The notes under the pieces: generated by a model
Told to the model about the DNA's origin: nothing
What the model saw: the letters and a program-made list of their open reading frames with translations, nothing else
Databases searched by the model: none
DNA from: Funiculus sociatus GB2-C1
GTDB taxonomy: Bacteria > Cyanobacteriota > Cyanobacteriia > Cyanobacteriales > FACHB-T130
Direction: 5' to 3'
DNA: 64,000 nucleotides
NCBI RefSeq assembly: GCF_039962115.1
Contig: NZ_JAMPKJ010000008.1
Span: 62,001 to 126,000 of the forward strand
Shown here: positions 1 to 8,607 of the stretch, piece after piece
How the letters are laid out: every line of letters begins with the position of its first letter
How positions within the stretch are numbered: the first letter of the stretch is position 1
Translations under genes and position numbers: made by a program

Positions 1-651
1 GGTCAAACCTGTGTAGCTCCAGATTACCTTTTAGTAGATAGAAAAATTAAAAAAGATTTATTAGAGCAAATTAAAAAATGTATTAGCGAATTTTATGGAG
101 AGAACCCGGAAAAAAGTCCTGATTATGCCAGAATTATTAATCAAAAACACTTTAATCGTCTTTGCAAATTTTTAGACAACGGGGAAATTGTAATTGGTGG
201 ATATACAAATCCATCTGAGAAATACATTGCTCCCACACTGATCGAAGGGGTTGACTGGCAAGATGCAGTGATGCAAGAAGAAATTTTTGGCCCCATTTTA
301 CCAGTAATCGAATATACAGAATTATCGGAAGCGATCGCGCTTGTCAACGCCAAACCCAAACCTCTAGCCCTCTACTTCTTCTCAACAGATAAACAAAAGC
401 AACAGAGAGTCTTACACCAGACATCATCAGGAGGTGCCTGCATCAATGATACAGTCATGCACCTTGCTGTCCTAGATTTACCATTTGGCGGTGTCGGGGA
501 GAGCGGTATCGGTCGTTATCACGGCAAAGCAGGTTTTGATACATTTTCCCATCAAAAAAGCGTTCTCAACAAATCTTTTTTGGTGGACGTGAAGTTAAGA
601 TACGCTCCCTACCTTGGCAAGCTCAAGTTACTCAAGTCGCTGATTAAATAG
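1..651 (+). CDS. Aldehyde dehydrogenase, C-terminal part (5' end outside window)
   Basis: The reading frame is open from base 1 and ends at the TAG at 649-651, so only the C-terminal 216 residues are present. The visible part opens with G-Q-T-C-V-A-P, the catalytic-cysteine motif of class 3 aldehyde dehydrogenases, and continues with the conserved E-E-I-F-G-P-I-L-P segment and a C-terminal P-F-G-G-V-G-E-S-G-I-G motif. The family oxidises fatty or aromatic aldehydes to acids with NAD(P)+; cyanobacterial ALDH3 enzymes are usually linked to fatty aldehyde or retinal-type substrates. The substrate here is not visible. The truncation is caused by the window edge. Confidence 0.93.
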   Translation, partial: GQTCVAPDYLLVDRKIKKDLLEQIKKCISEFYGENPEKSPDYARIINQKHFNRLCKFLDNGEIVIGGYTNPSEKYIAPTLIEGVDWQDAVMQEEIFGPILPVIEYTELSEAIALVNAKPKPLALYFFSTDKQKQQRVLHQTSSGGACINDTVMHLAVLDLPFGGVGESGIGRYHGKAGFDTFSHQKSVLNKSFLVDVKLRYAPYLGKLKLLKSLIK

Positions 652-685
652 TTATCCGTTGTCCGTTGGCGTTTGAGAGTTCTCA

Positions 686-719
686 AGTTGTCAGGTTGGA
701 TTGTTATAACCTGACAACT
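686..719. terminator. Hairpin downstream of the aldehyde dehydrogenase
   Basis: A perfect 12-bp stem (686-697 with 708-719) with a 10-nt loop lies 35 bases after the stop codon. No T-run follows, so this may be a weak terminator or an mRNA-stabilising hairpin. Confidence 0.45.
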
Positions 720-885
720 CCTTGCTGACTGCTGACAGCAGACAAGTTGTGATTTAGCTCACTCAAAAAGTAACCACTCCATCACGAAAGTTTCCCATAG
801 AACATCACAAATTTCCAGCCGAAGCATCACCAGAAGTTATACAGCCAGACTGAATACTACTTATAACGCCCAAAAGGTAGATTCT

Positions 886-1092
886 ATGACCCAAATCTGT
901 GAAGTAGTTAAACGAGTGATTCAAAATGGCTGTTTGACAATTGAAGCCGAAGACCAACTGCGGCAGCTTTTAGCTATTGACTATGACTTAGAAGACATAG
1001 AAGCTTTGACAAAATTGCAGCGCGCAGCAATAGCTGGATTTGTCAAGCAAGAGTCACGACAATTAATGAGTACGGCAAAAAAGCTTGCGTAG
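886..1092 (+). CDS. Small conserved-looking hypothetical protein (68 aa)
   Basis: A 68-residue, mostly helical and charged protein with no signal peptide and no membrane segment. It starts at the only reasonable ATG, about 230 bases after the aldehyde dehydrogenase, and is followed by a strong terminator hairpin. Composition and codon use look like a real gene, and small proteins of this kind, with an I-E-A-E-D-Q-L-R-Q-L core, occur near many cyanobacterial genes. I do not recognise a function. Confidence 0.6.
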   Translation: MTQICEVVKRVIQNGCLTIEAEDQLRQLLAIDYDLEDIEALTKLQRAAIAGFVKQESRQLMSTAKKLA

Positions 1093-1209
1093 AGAGGTTA
1101 TCTGTAACGTCTCTACTCAGTGAGCGAACATACCCGGCGACTGTTGGCGCACCCTGCGCGTTAGAGCTTATTCAAGGGCGAGCAAAAAAAGTTCGGATCG
1201 TGTGCCAAC

Positions 1210-1244
1210 ATAAATAAAGCCTGCTTGAAGCAGGCTTTATTTAT
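1210..1244. terminator. Bidirectional intrinsic terminator
   Basis: Perfect 15-bp stem (1210-1224 with 1230-1244) around a TTGAA loop. The stem foot is A/T rich on both sides, so it can end transcription of the small gene at 886-1092 on the plus strand and of the molybdopterin oxidoreductase on the minus strand. Confidence 0.8.
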
Positions 1245-1340
1245 ATAACGCAAGGCTGAAGTTATGTTAAGGAAGTGGCACGAAGTGCGCTTTTTAGTTT
1301 CTAGCCCTTCGCCTCTAACTAATGACTAATCACCAAGGGC

Positions 1341-1934
1341 TTAATAGCTATATCTCTCTTCCGCCCACGGCTCCCCCCGGCGATGGTAGCCATTCCGCTC
1401 CCAAAAACCCAACTCTTCCTGACTGAGAAATTCCAAACCATTAATCCATTTAGCGCTTTTCCAGGCATAGATGTGAGGGACAACAAGCCGCATCGGGCCA
1501 CCATGTTCGGCAGGTAATGGTTCTCCAAATAGGGTGTGAGCAAAAAAGTTTTCTTCCCGCACAAAGTCGTCCATAGAGATATTGGTGGTGTAGCCGCCAT
1601 AGCAGTGTTCCATGATATAGGCAGCTTTCGGGTCAACCTCCACCAGCTTCATAAAGTCTGTAACCTTAACGCCAGTCCACTGCACATCGAGTTTAGACCA
1701 GCGAGTAACGCAGTGGAAATCAGCAGTAAAGTCATGTTGGGGCATAGCCATAAAGTCTGCCCAACTGAAAGTTTTTTCTTTTGCCAAACCCCAGACGCGA
1801 AATTGCCAGGTATCAGCATTGACGCGGGGAGTATTGCCGTAAGTTAGCACTGGGAAGCCTTTTGTCAGATATTGACCCGGAGGAGTGCGATCGCTATCTG
1901 GCGATTCTGGTTTTTTGAAAAATTTTCCTAGCAT
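1341..1934 (-). CDS. Sulfite oxidase-like molybdopterin-dependent oxidoreductase
   Basis: 197 residues of the SUOX molybdopterin fold (YuiH/MsrP-like). The cysteine that should coordinate molybdenum is Cys75 in D-F-H-C-V-T-R-W-S, followed by the conserved W-x-G-V-K-V and H-G-G-P-M-R-L-V-V-P segments that hold the cofactor. Unlike MsrP there is no Tat or Sec signal peptide, so the enzyme is probably cytoplasmic. Its electron partner and substrate are unknown; related proteins reduce S- or N-oxides or oxidise sulfite. It shares the molybdenum cofactor need with the nitrate reductases elsewhere in the window but is not linked to them by position. Confidence 0.88.
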   Translation of the reverse strand: MLGKFFKKPESPDSDRTPPGQYLTKGFPVLTYGNTPRVNADTWQFRVWGLAKEKTFSWADFMAMPQHDFTADFHCVTRWSKLDVQWTGVKVTDFMKLVEVDPKAAYIMEHCYGGYTTNISMDDFVREENFFAHTLFGEPLPAEHGGPMRLVVPHIYAWKSAKWINGLEFLSQEELGFWERNGYHRRGEPWAEERYSY

Positions 1935-1984
1935 GAGTCAAGTAGAAAAGCGTTTTAGGTACTATATCTACTATGCACAACAGC

Positions 1985-2009
1985 TAAAAAAATAGCGCCC
2001 AAAGGCGCT
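1985..2009 (-). terminator. Intrinsic terminator of rpmF
   Basis: On the minus strand, 21 bases after the L32 stop codon, a 6-bp G/C stem (1994-1999 with 2004-2009) is followed directly by a run of seven T residues broken once by an A. Confidence 0.85.
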
Positions 2010-2030
2010 CGGACATCCCAGCAGGTCGAA

Positions 2031-2204
2031 TTATTCTTCTTCGGCTTCTTCTTCTTGTGTCGGATACACGAACTTAGAACGCCCGCTCAGAATTGACTTG
2101 CCCAACGAGAGGGCTTTCTGAGCCTGAATCGTCGCCTTGTGCTTCCAGGTAGCTTTGCGCTTATCGCGCTTGGATTTTGACGTTTTCTTCTTTGGAACAG
2201 CCAT
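2031..2204 (-). CDS. rpmF: 50S ribosomal protein L32
   Basis: 57 codons from ATG at 2204 to TAA at 2031. The product begins [13 protein letters not shown], the standard N-terminus of bacterial L32 (cyanobacterial/plastid type), is strongly basic, and ends with an unusual acidic E-E-E-A-E-E-E tail. The zinc-binding cysteines found in some bacterial L32 proteins are absent, as is normal for cyanobacterial forms. It is a structural protein of the large ribosomal subunit. It stands alone, with its own terminator. Confidence 0.95.
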   Translation of the reverse strand: MAVPKKKTSKSKRDKRKATWKHKATIQAQKALSLGKSILSGRSKFVYPTQEEEAEEE

Positions 2205-2326
2205 GATTGTTAATGAGGCAATCGGTTACAGCCTTCCCATTGTAGAAGATTCCTTGACAAGTGCAATCTAGTTAACCTCTCAAGTTTGCTGGAAACCAAT
2301 TGGGCAACGACAACTTCATTCTGTAA

Positions 2327-3346
2327 TTACCGTTGTCCATTCGTTCCTGTCGCAGGTGCTGGCGTGGCAGGATTAGGAATATTCTCTGTGGGATTAGGAA
2401 TATTCTCTGTGGGATTAGGAATATTCTCTGTGGGATTAGGATTGTTCGTATTTCCCCCTGGAAGCGTTGGAGCGGAAGGAAGTGTCGGCGCGTTGGCACC
2501 TGTTCCACCTGGGCTTTGTCCAGTACCAGGAGCAGCTGCGGGGGCAGTTCCGGGTGCCTGGTTTTGTGGAGTGCCTCCAGCACCCGCTCCGCCTGGGGTT
2601 TGTCCAGTACCGGGAGCAGCTGCGGGGGCAGTTCCGGGTGCCTGGTTTCGTGGAGTACCTCCAGCACCCGCTCCACCTGGGGTTTGCCCAGTACCAGGAG
2701 CAGCTCCTGGTGCCTGGTTTCGTGGAGTACCTCCAGCCGGTGGTCGTGGGATATCTCTAACGTTACCTGGAGTTATAGTTGTTGGGGGAGTTGCCCGTGG
2801 TGCTGCTGTTGGCGCGGCTGCTGGTGCTTGTTGGGGTGCGGCTGCGGGTGCTGGTTGGGGATCTGGTATTACATCATCTCTAAAGCCGAGTAAAGCTTTG
2901 GTACTGGGAAAGTAAGTTGCCCAACGAGAGACATCAGGGCGGCTTCTCCATGCGCCGCGATTGACTTTAAGAGCCAGAATTGGCGCGATCGCACCTTGAT
3001 TTTGCCCCATAATCATCACCGCAACATCTGTTACTAAGATGTCCCGGTCAAAGCTACGCTGTGCTGCGGCTCTCGCCACCGCCTCGGCTCGGCGAATCAA
3101 GCCTTCGTAGGTTTCGTTTGGCTGACCGACCATGCGAAGGTCAATACGAGCGGTGTAAGCTTGGGCAATCTGGGGTGCAAGAGCGCTTGACACTAACCAC
3201 GTTACTCCCGTACAACCCAAGATACCAACTAAACTCAACGGTGCAAGGAATCGGTGTGCAAAAGACTTCTGGGATCTTTTGACCTTAAACTCGATTCTTG
3301 GTAGAGCCTTGAAATTAAAAGAGATAGATTCGCCCACAATCGCCAC
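2327..3346 (-). CDS. Membrane-anchored Pro/Ala-rich repeat protein of unknown function
   Basis: 339 residues. One hydrophobic segment near residues 34-57 suggests an N-terminal membrane anchor. A compact region of about residues 60-160 (R-I-D-L-R-M-V-G-Q-P, then a Y-E-G-L-I-R-R-A-E segment) looks like the folded cyanobacterial domain. The remainder is disordered: Pro/Ala-rich sequence with long repeats built on G-G-T-P-R-N-Q-A-P-G and a terminal triple N-P-T-E-N-I-P repeat encoded by three identical 21-base units near 2371-2433. The repeats also open long shadow frames on the plus strand. The likely location is the cytoplasmic membrane facing the periplasm. Function unknown. Confidence 0.8.
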   Translation of the reverse strand: MAIVGESISFNFKALPRIEFKVKRSQKSFAHRFLAPLSLVGILGCTGVTWLVSSALAPQIAQAYTARIDLRMVGQPNETYEGLIRRAEAVARAAAQRSFDRDILVTDVAVMIMGQNQGAIAPILALKVNRGAWRSRPDVSRWATYFPSTKALLGFRDDVIPDPQPAPAAAPQQAPAAAPTAAPRATPPTTITPGNVRDIPRPPAGGTPRNQAPGAAPGTGQTPGGAGAGGTPRNQAPGTAPAAAPGTGQTPGGAGAGGTPQNQAPGTAPAAAPGTGQSPGGTGANAPTLPSAPTLPGGNTNNPNPTENIPNPTENIPNPTENIPNPATPAPATGTNGQR

Positions 3347-3531
3347 CTACTTTTTACTCACAGCGTGAAATCGCCAACTTTAAGCGTTATTCTTACTAAA
3401 GATAATGCCTTACAAAAATGCAATTTACCTCTATCGTGGCGGAGAACTACTCCAGACTGTAGAGAGATTTTACCGGGAAAGCGATCGCTTTCATTAAAAT
3501 AACAACACTTCTTGTCGTTGATCTTGAAGCA

Positions 3532-4080
3532 ATGCGCCTTTCATTTCTTTTCGGCTCCACCCTAGCTGTAGCAGCAAGCATCTGGGGAATTGCCAATCCC
3601 TCGGCTGTCGCAATCCGACTGGCGGATGGAACAGTTTCTTTTGACAAGTCGCCTCGCCTGGTTAATGCTTCCACCACTTTTGAAACTGTTAATGTGTGGG
3701 GAGCTACCTATTATTTCACTGTCGGCTTACCAGAAAATGCTGGTGAACCGCTTCAACGGATTGCGATCGCTCAAAATCAAGGATTTGATGACATCCGATT
3801 TCAACTCAAAGATAGCGTGGCATTTGAAGGCACCCCTGAACGTAAAGGTGAGAAGCTAAGACTCAAAGCAGTGACAAAGGACAACAAAACAGGCACTATT
3901 ACTGTCACCTTCGCTCCCCCAGTACCTCCGGGTAAGACTGTTACTGTTGGACTCGATCCAGTACGCAACCCCTGGACTAGCGGTGTCTACCTCTTCCGAG
4001 TTACAGCTTTTCCAGCCGGCGAGAAAGCTTATGGTTTAGATTTGGGTGTCGGACGCTTGCACTTTTATCCGCCCTTCTAG
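3532..4080 (+). CDS. DUF2808 domain-containing exported protein
   Basis: 182 residues with a signal peptide (M-R-L-S-F-L-F-G-S-T-L-A-V-A-A-S, probable cleavage after residue 27-28). The mature part matches the cyanobacterial DUF2808 family: an early A-T-Y-Y-F-T segment, the central I-A-I-A-Q-N-Q-G-F-D-D-I-R-F motif, a P-P-x-P-P-G-K-T-V-T-V-G-L motif and a final G-V-Y-L-F-R-V-T-A-F-P-A-G. Family members are periplasmic or surface proteins with no established activity. It stands alone between divergently and co-directionally placed envelope-type genes. Confidence 0.87.
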   Translation: MRLSFLFGSTLAVAASIWGIANPSAVAIRLADGTVSFDKSPRLVNASTTFETVNVWGATYYFTVGLPENAGEPLQRIAIAQNQGFDDIRFQLKDSVAFEGTPERKGEKLRLKAVTKDNKTGTITVTFAPPVPPGKTVTVGLDPVRNPWTSGVYLFRVTAFPAGEKAYGLDLGVGRLHFYPPF

Positions 4081-4273
4081 AAGAAAACTGTCCTCTTTGC
4101 GATCGCTTCAAAAGCAGATTTCACTAACAAAACTCTCAAAATGTAGCTTTTAAAACCAATTGCCCTATTTTCCGGATACGCTCTTATTGGCAATGTAGCT
4201 GTTTGAATTACCTGCATAAAATGGGTAAAATTGCAAGCGGTTAATGCTCTTATTACCATATTTCAAGATCACT

Positions 4274-5866
4274 ATGGCTCAAATTTACGTCAATCCAGCA
4301 ACTGGCAATGATAACGCTGCTGGCAGTCAGTCAGCGCCTTTCAAAACGATTAGCAAAGCTCTCACTCAAGCTCAATCAGACACCACAATTCAACTGGCAG
4401 CAGGAAATTATAATGCAGCCAACGGCGAAGTGTTTCCCCTGAGAGTGCCATCTGGCGTAATAGTTATCGGTAATGAAGCGAACAAAGGCAGCGGCATCTT
4501 AATCGAAGGTAGCGGAACCTACAGCAGCCCCAGCTCCTCTGGCGGACAAAATGTGACAATGGTTTTAGGCAATAATGCCCAACTGGTAGGAGTAACCGTT
4601 ACCAATCTCTCTAGCCGTGGCACTGCCGTCTGGATTGAATCGACTGCCCCCACCGTGAAGAATTGCACCTTTATTAATAGCAAACGCGAGGGAGTTTTTG
4701 TTACAGCCAATGGCACTCCAGTAATCAGAGGTAATCTGTTTACGCAAAATCTGGGCAATGGTATTTCCTTGGCAGGGGATGCCAGAGGCGAAATCCGAGG
4801 TAATACCTGTAAGAATACAGGTTATGGAATTAGCATTGCTGAACGTGCCGCACCCCTAGTTATAGATAACCAAATTTCGGAAAATCGCTCTGGGATATTC
4901 GTTTCTGGTGATTCTCGCCCGAAACTGCGAAATAATCTTAGTGAACGAAATACTGACGATGGGCTAACAGTAATTACTACAGCTTTACCAGATTTAGGTA
5001 GTAACTCCGATCCTGGGGGAAACATCCTGCGGTATAACGATAAATTTGATTTGCAAAATACCAGTTCTAACAAGCTGGTTGCTGTGGGAAATCAGATGAA
5101 TCCGGCTAAAGTTCAGGGAAATGTGGAGTTAGTTAATAATCAAACTCCCCCCGTCGATACAACAGGCGGTGGTGGCGGAGCAGGTGGCGGAGCAGGTGAT
5201 GGAGCAGGCGGTGGTGGCGGAGCAGGTGGCGGAGCAGGTGATGGAGCAGGTGATGGAGCAGGCGGCGGAGCAGGTGGTGATACTGTTGTTGAGTTAACCG
5301 ACATTGCCGGACATTGGGCTGCTGCCTTTATTCAGGAATTAGTCGAGCAGAATATTATCAGTGGCTTTCCCGACAAAACCTTCAAGCCTAATGCGAGTAT
5401 GACACGGGCGCAGTATGCCGCCTTACTGACGAAAGCCTTCAACCCACCTGCGAAACGAAATGCGATCGCTTTCGTAGATGTACCACAGAATTTCTGGGGC
5501 TTCAACGCAATTCAACAAGCTTATCGGGGCGAATTTCTCTCCGGTTTCCCTGACAGAACTTTCAAACCAAACCAGAATGTTCAGCGCGTACAAGTGATTG
5601 TCTCCCTAGTTAATGGGCTAAAGCTAACTGGTGGCGCTGCTACTGCCCTAAACACCTTTGACGACCGCGCTAGTATTCCTGACTATGCTAAAGATGAAGT
5701 AGCAACAGCCACACAAAAACGGATTATTGTCAATCAACCGAACCTTAAAAAACTCAACCCCACCCGCGATGCTACCCGTGCGGAAGTAGCAGCGATGGTT
5801 TATCAAGCTTTGGTAGATGCCAATCGTCTACAACCGATTGACTCACCTTTTATCGTTACTGGTTGA
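4274..5866 (+). CDS. DUF1565 right-handed beta-helix protein with C-terminal SLH domains
   Basis: 530 residues from the ATG at 4274, chosen because DUF1565 proteins typically begin M-A-Q-I-Y-V-N-P; an in-frame start at 4244 would add ten residues. Residues 1-290 are DUF1565/parallel beta-helix repeats (V-N-P-A-T-G-N-D-N-A-A-G-S, then A-P-F-K-T-I). A Gly/Ala/Asp linker encoded by near-identical 12-18-base units (5162-5278) follows. The last ~190 residues hold SLH-type modules (I-S-G-F-P-D-K-T-F-K-P, L-S-G-F-P-D-R-T-F-K-P). SLH domains normally bind cell-wall polymers, so this looks like a surface protein, yet no classical signal peptide is visible. Possible carbohydrate binding is inference. 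Confidence 0.88.
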   Translation: MAQIYVNPATGNDNAAGSQSAPFKTISKALTQAQSDTTIQLAAGNYNAANGEVFPLRVPSGVIVIGNEANKGSGILIEGSGTYSSPSSSGGQNVTMVLGNNAQLVGVTVTNLSSRGTAVWIESTAPTVKNCTFINSKREGVFVTANGTPVIRGNLFTQNLGNGISLAGDARGEIRGNTCKNTGYGISIAERAAPLVIDNQISENRSGIFVSGDSRPKLRNNLSERNTDDGLTVITTALPDLGSNSDPGGNILRYNDKFDLQNTSSNKLVAVGNQMNPAKVQGNVELVNNQTPPVDTTGGGGGAGGGAGDGAGGGGGAGGGAGDGAGDGAGGGAGGDTVVELTDIAGHWAAAFIQELVEQNIISGFPDKTFKPNASMTRAQYAALLTKAFNPPAKRNAIAFVDVPQNFWGFNAIQQAYRGEFLSGFPDRTFKPNQNVQRVQVIVSLVNGLKLTGGAATALNTFDDRASIPDYAKDEVATATQKRIIVNQPNLKKLNPTRDATRAEVAAMVYQALVDANRLQPIDSPFIVTG

Positions 5867-5879
5867 TTCTTTCTCCCCT

Positions 5880-5911
5880 GCGTTCCTGGGCTGCGGCCTG
5901 GGAACGCTTTT
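5880..5911 (+). terminator. Intrinsic terminator after the SLH protein
   Basis: A 12-bp stem with two wobble pairs (5880-5891 with 5896-5907), loop TGCG, followed by TTTT. The stem is part of a dispersed repeat: a related sequence lies near 24423-24470. Confidence 0.8.
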
Positions 5912-6058
5912 AAGGAGCTTCTGCCTCCCTTTCTTTAATGAAACGTAGGCATTCCCAGGCTCAGCCTAAAACGAGAAATGGTGCCAACACTTTGATGCGA
6001 TCGCGAAAGTTGACTTACCCTAGAGAAGGCTTTCTCATCCAGCTCATCAATTTCTGAA

Positions 6059-7261
6059 ATGGTGGAACAACTCAAGCCTCGTTATTCTGTTGCCTGGATT
6101 AACAAAATCTCTGAAGTGCCTCAAGCCGAGTGGGATGCGATCGCTATGCCGCTGTTGACACCTTTCCTAGAATGGGATTGGCTCAACAATATGGAAACAT
6201 CTGGCAGCGCTACGGCAAAAGCAGGATGGCTACCCAACCATCTAACTGTGTGGCGAGACAGAAACTTAATTGCTGCTGCACCCCTATATCTGAAAGGGCA
6301 TAGTTACGGCGAATTTGTCTTCGATCATCAGTGGGCAGATTTAGCTCAACGCTTGGGTGTGCAATACTATCCAAAATTACTTGGTATGTCTCCGTTTACC
6401 CCAGCGGAAGGCTATCGTTTTTTAATTGCACCAGGTGAAGATGAGGATGAGCTAACAGAGTTAATGGTAAATGCCATTGACCATTTTTGTTCTCAAAACC
6501 GCATTTCTGGCTGTCATTTTCTTTATGTAGATCCTCAATGGAAAATGGTGCTAGAACGTCACGGTTTCATGCCTTGGCTACATCACAGCTACATCTGGCA
6601 AAATAACGGGTTTAATACTTTTGATGATTACCTAGGCGCTTTCAATGCCAATCAGCGCCGCAACATCAAGCGGGAACGCAAAGCTGTGGAGAATGCAGGT
6701 TTGCAAATGAAAACCCTAACTGGGGATGAGATTCCTAAACAGATGTTTCCGTTGATGTACACCTTCTACGCCGATACTTGCGACAAGTTTGGCTGGTGGG
6801 GGAGTAAGTATCTAACAAAGCGCTTTTTTGAGCAACTGCATTCTAACTATCGGCATCGGGTGTTATTTGTGGCGGCATACAATGAGCAGGATAACCGTCA
6901 ACCAGCGGGAATGTCTTTTTGTCTGACCAAGGGCGACAAACTTTATGGACGCTATTGGGGAAGCTTACAGGATATTGACTGTCTGCACTTTGATGCTTGT
7001 TACTATACGCCGATTGAGTGGGCGATCGCGCACAATATCCAATCTTTTGACCCAGGTGCAGGTGGGCGGCATAAAAAACGTCGCGGTTTCCCAGCTACGC
7101 CCAATCACAGTATGCACCGATTTTACAATCCACGTTTTGCTCAAATTCTACGCAATCATATCAACGAAATTAACAATTACGAACAACAAGAAATTGACGC
7201 TATTAACCAAGAGTTACCATTTGCTCAGCGCGATACCGACAAGCAAATAACTTTTGATTGA
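6059..7261 (+). CDS. FemAB-like GNAT-fold protein (DUF482/COG3146)
   Basis: 400 residues. It matches the peptidoglycan biosynthesis/recognition (COG3146, DUF482) family: an N-terminal P-F-L-E-W-D-W-L motif, a central F-N-A-N-Q-R-R-N-I-K-R-E-R segment, and a C-terminal F-D-P-G-A-G-G-R-H-K-K-R-R-G-F motif. These proteins share the FemAB/GNAT acyltransferase fold, which adds amino acids or acyl groups to cell-wall precursors or other amines, but the bacterial DUF482 substrate is not established. No signal peptide is seen, so it is probably cytoplasmic. The gene stands alone. Confidence 0.88.
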   Translation: MVEQLKPRYSVAWINKISEVPQAEWDAIAMPLLTPFLEWDWLNNMETSGSATAKAGWLPNHLTVWRDRNLIAAAPLYLKGHSYGEFVFDHQWADLAQRLGVQYYPKLLGMSPFTPAEGYRFLIAPGEDEDELTELMVNAIDHFCSQNRISGCHFLYVDPQWKMVLERHGFMPWLHHSYIWQNNGFNTFDDYLGAFNANQRRNIKRERKAVENAGLQMKTLTGDEIPKQMFPLMYTFYADTCDKFGWWGSKYLTKRFFEQLHSNYRHRVLFVAAYNEQDNRQPAGMSFCLTKGDKLYGRYWGSLQDIDCLHFDACYYTPIEWAIAHNIQSFDPGAGGRHKKRRGFPATPNHSMHRFYNPRFAQILRNHINEINNYEQQEIDAINQELPFAQRDTDKQITFD

Positions 7262-7382
7262 ACTGACATCTTGCATCTAAAGCAATCCTAAATCATTTAT
7301 AAACTTCTCTCCTTTCTCTTGCTCTGCATCCTCTGTGACTCAGCGGTTCGTTTAAAAAAGTAGCTGTCATAAGTCAAAAACG

Positions 7383-7985
7383 ATGACACAAGTCAACTTA
7401 CCCCAAGCCATTGCCGTCAATATCCCACCTACACTAACCCTTACACTCACCCACGAGCAGTTCGTTGAGTTGGCCATTGCTAACCGAGATTTACAATTAG
7501 AGCGCACTGCTACAGGAGAGTTAATTCTTATGCCACCAACAGGAGGCGAGACAGGGAATAGAAACCTGGATATGGAGGGGCAACTCTGGTTGTGGAACCG
7601 TCAGGCTAGACTCGGTAAGGCGTTCAACTCTTCAACTGGCTTTCATCTCCCCAACGGCGCGGATCGTTCTCCTGATGCAGCTTGGGTGCGTCAAGACAGA
7701 TGGGATGCTCTTAGCCCTGAAGAACGAAAAAGCTTTGTTCCTCTTTGTCCTGATTTCGTGCTGGAACTACGCTCTGAAAGTGACAACATCAAACCCCTGC
7801 GAACCAAAATGAGGGAATACATGGAAAACGGAGCGCGTTTAGGTTGGTTGATTGACCGAAAAAACACGAAGGTGGAAATTTACAGGCAAGGCCAGGATGT
7901 GGAAGTGTTGGATAATCCTGTAACTTTGTCAGGTGAAGATGTTTTACTTGGGTTTGTTCTAGATTTAACCGAAGTTTGGAATTAA
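7383..7985 (+). CDS. Uma2 family endonuclease-like protein (DUF820)
   Basis: 200 residues of the Uma2/DUF820 family, a PD-(D/E)XK nuclease fold greatly expanded in cyanobacteria. The visible landmarks are L-T-H-E-Q-F-V-E-L near residue 22, the active-site S-P-D-A-A-W-V near residue 97, and P-D-F-V-L-E-L-R-S near residue 125, which supply the acidic residues of the fold, followed by M-R-E-Y and the G-A-R-L-G-W-L-I segment. Physiological targets are unknown and most copies are of uncertain activity. A dispersed GC-rich repeat lies just upstream (7322-7352). Confidence 0.9.
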   Translation: MTQVNLPQAIAVNIPPTLTLTLTHEQFVELAIANRDLQLERTATGELILMPPTGGETGNRNLDMEGQLWLWNRQARLGKAFNSSTGFHLPNGADRSPDAAWVRQDRWDALSPEERKSFVPLCPDFVLELRSESDNIKPLRTKMREYMENGARLGWLIDRKNTKVEIYRQGQDVEVLDNPVTLSGEDVLLGFVLDLTEVWN

Positions 7986-8223
7986 CAATATTAAGTTGCG
8001 TAATTTGTGGATAAACTTTTATCACACATAAAATAAAAAGTCAAAACACAGAGTATGAGCAATTAACTAAGTTTGCTGTAGAGCAATAGAAGGATTTAGA
8101 GGAATCAGTCGCTAGGCGTTAGCATCAGATGTTAGGTAATAGCGGTTAGACCGCAAAAAAAGAGAGAAGGCATTAAACTGAAAATAGGTAGAAAAATAGT
8201 GTGTGGATGATGCCTGATTTTGT

Positions 8224-8607
8224 ATGAATCAAACTGATTTAACTTTAGCGGCAATTGATGATAAGCTTTCCAAGCGTTTTATTAACTTAGATCCGGGCGG
8301 ATATTTTATTATTTACCTGGATCGGGAAGCTGGAGAAATTTGTGCCAAACATTTCACCAATATAATTAGCGATCGCGGTTTAGCTGTCGATCCAGAAACA
8401 GGGAAACCCATCCCCGTAAGAGGCAAGGTGGAACGTACCCACGCAGCGCTATTTACTGGCAGAACCGCTAAGGAACTTTGCGTCAAAATTTTTGAGGAAA
8501 CTCAGCCCAGCCCGGTGACAATGCTGGATCATGCAGCTTATCTGGGTCGAGAATTTGTTCGGGCTGAGTTGGCTTTAGTTAATCGGCAGGAATACGTTCA
8601 GGATTAG
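8224..8607 (+). CDS. DUF4346 domain-containing protein
   Basis: 127 residues consisting of a single DUF4346-type domain: L-D-P-G-G-Y-F-I-I-Y-L-D-R near residue 23, then a T-G-R-T-A-K-E-L segment and the L-D-H-A-A-Y-L-G-R-E motif near residue 100. In several cyanobacteria this domain stands alone or is attached to dihydropteroate synthase-like proteins; its function is not established. Its stop codon overlaps the stop of the convergent psb32 gene by four bases. Confidence 0.88.
   Translation: MNQTDLTLAAIDDKLSKRFINLDPGGYFIIYLDREAGEICAKHFTNIISDRGLAVDPETGKPIPVRGKVERTHAALFTGRTAKELCVKIFEETQPSPVTMLDHAAYLGREFVRAELALVNRQEYVQD

Noticed and set aside
2286-2915. Plus-strand open frames opposite the Pro/Ala repeat protein.
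   Set aside because: They are explained by the repetitive GC-rich minus-strand gene, which has a membrane anchor and a folded domain; the plus frames do not.
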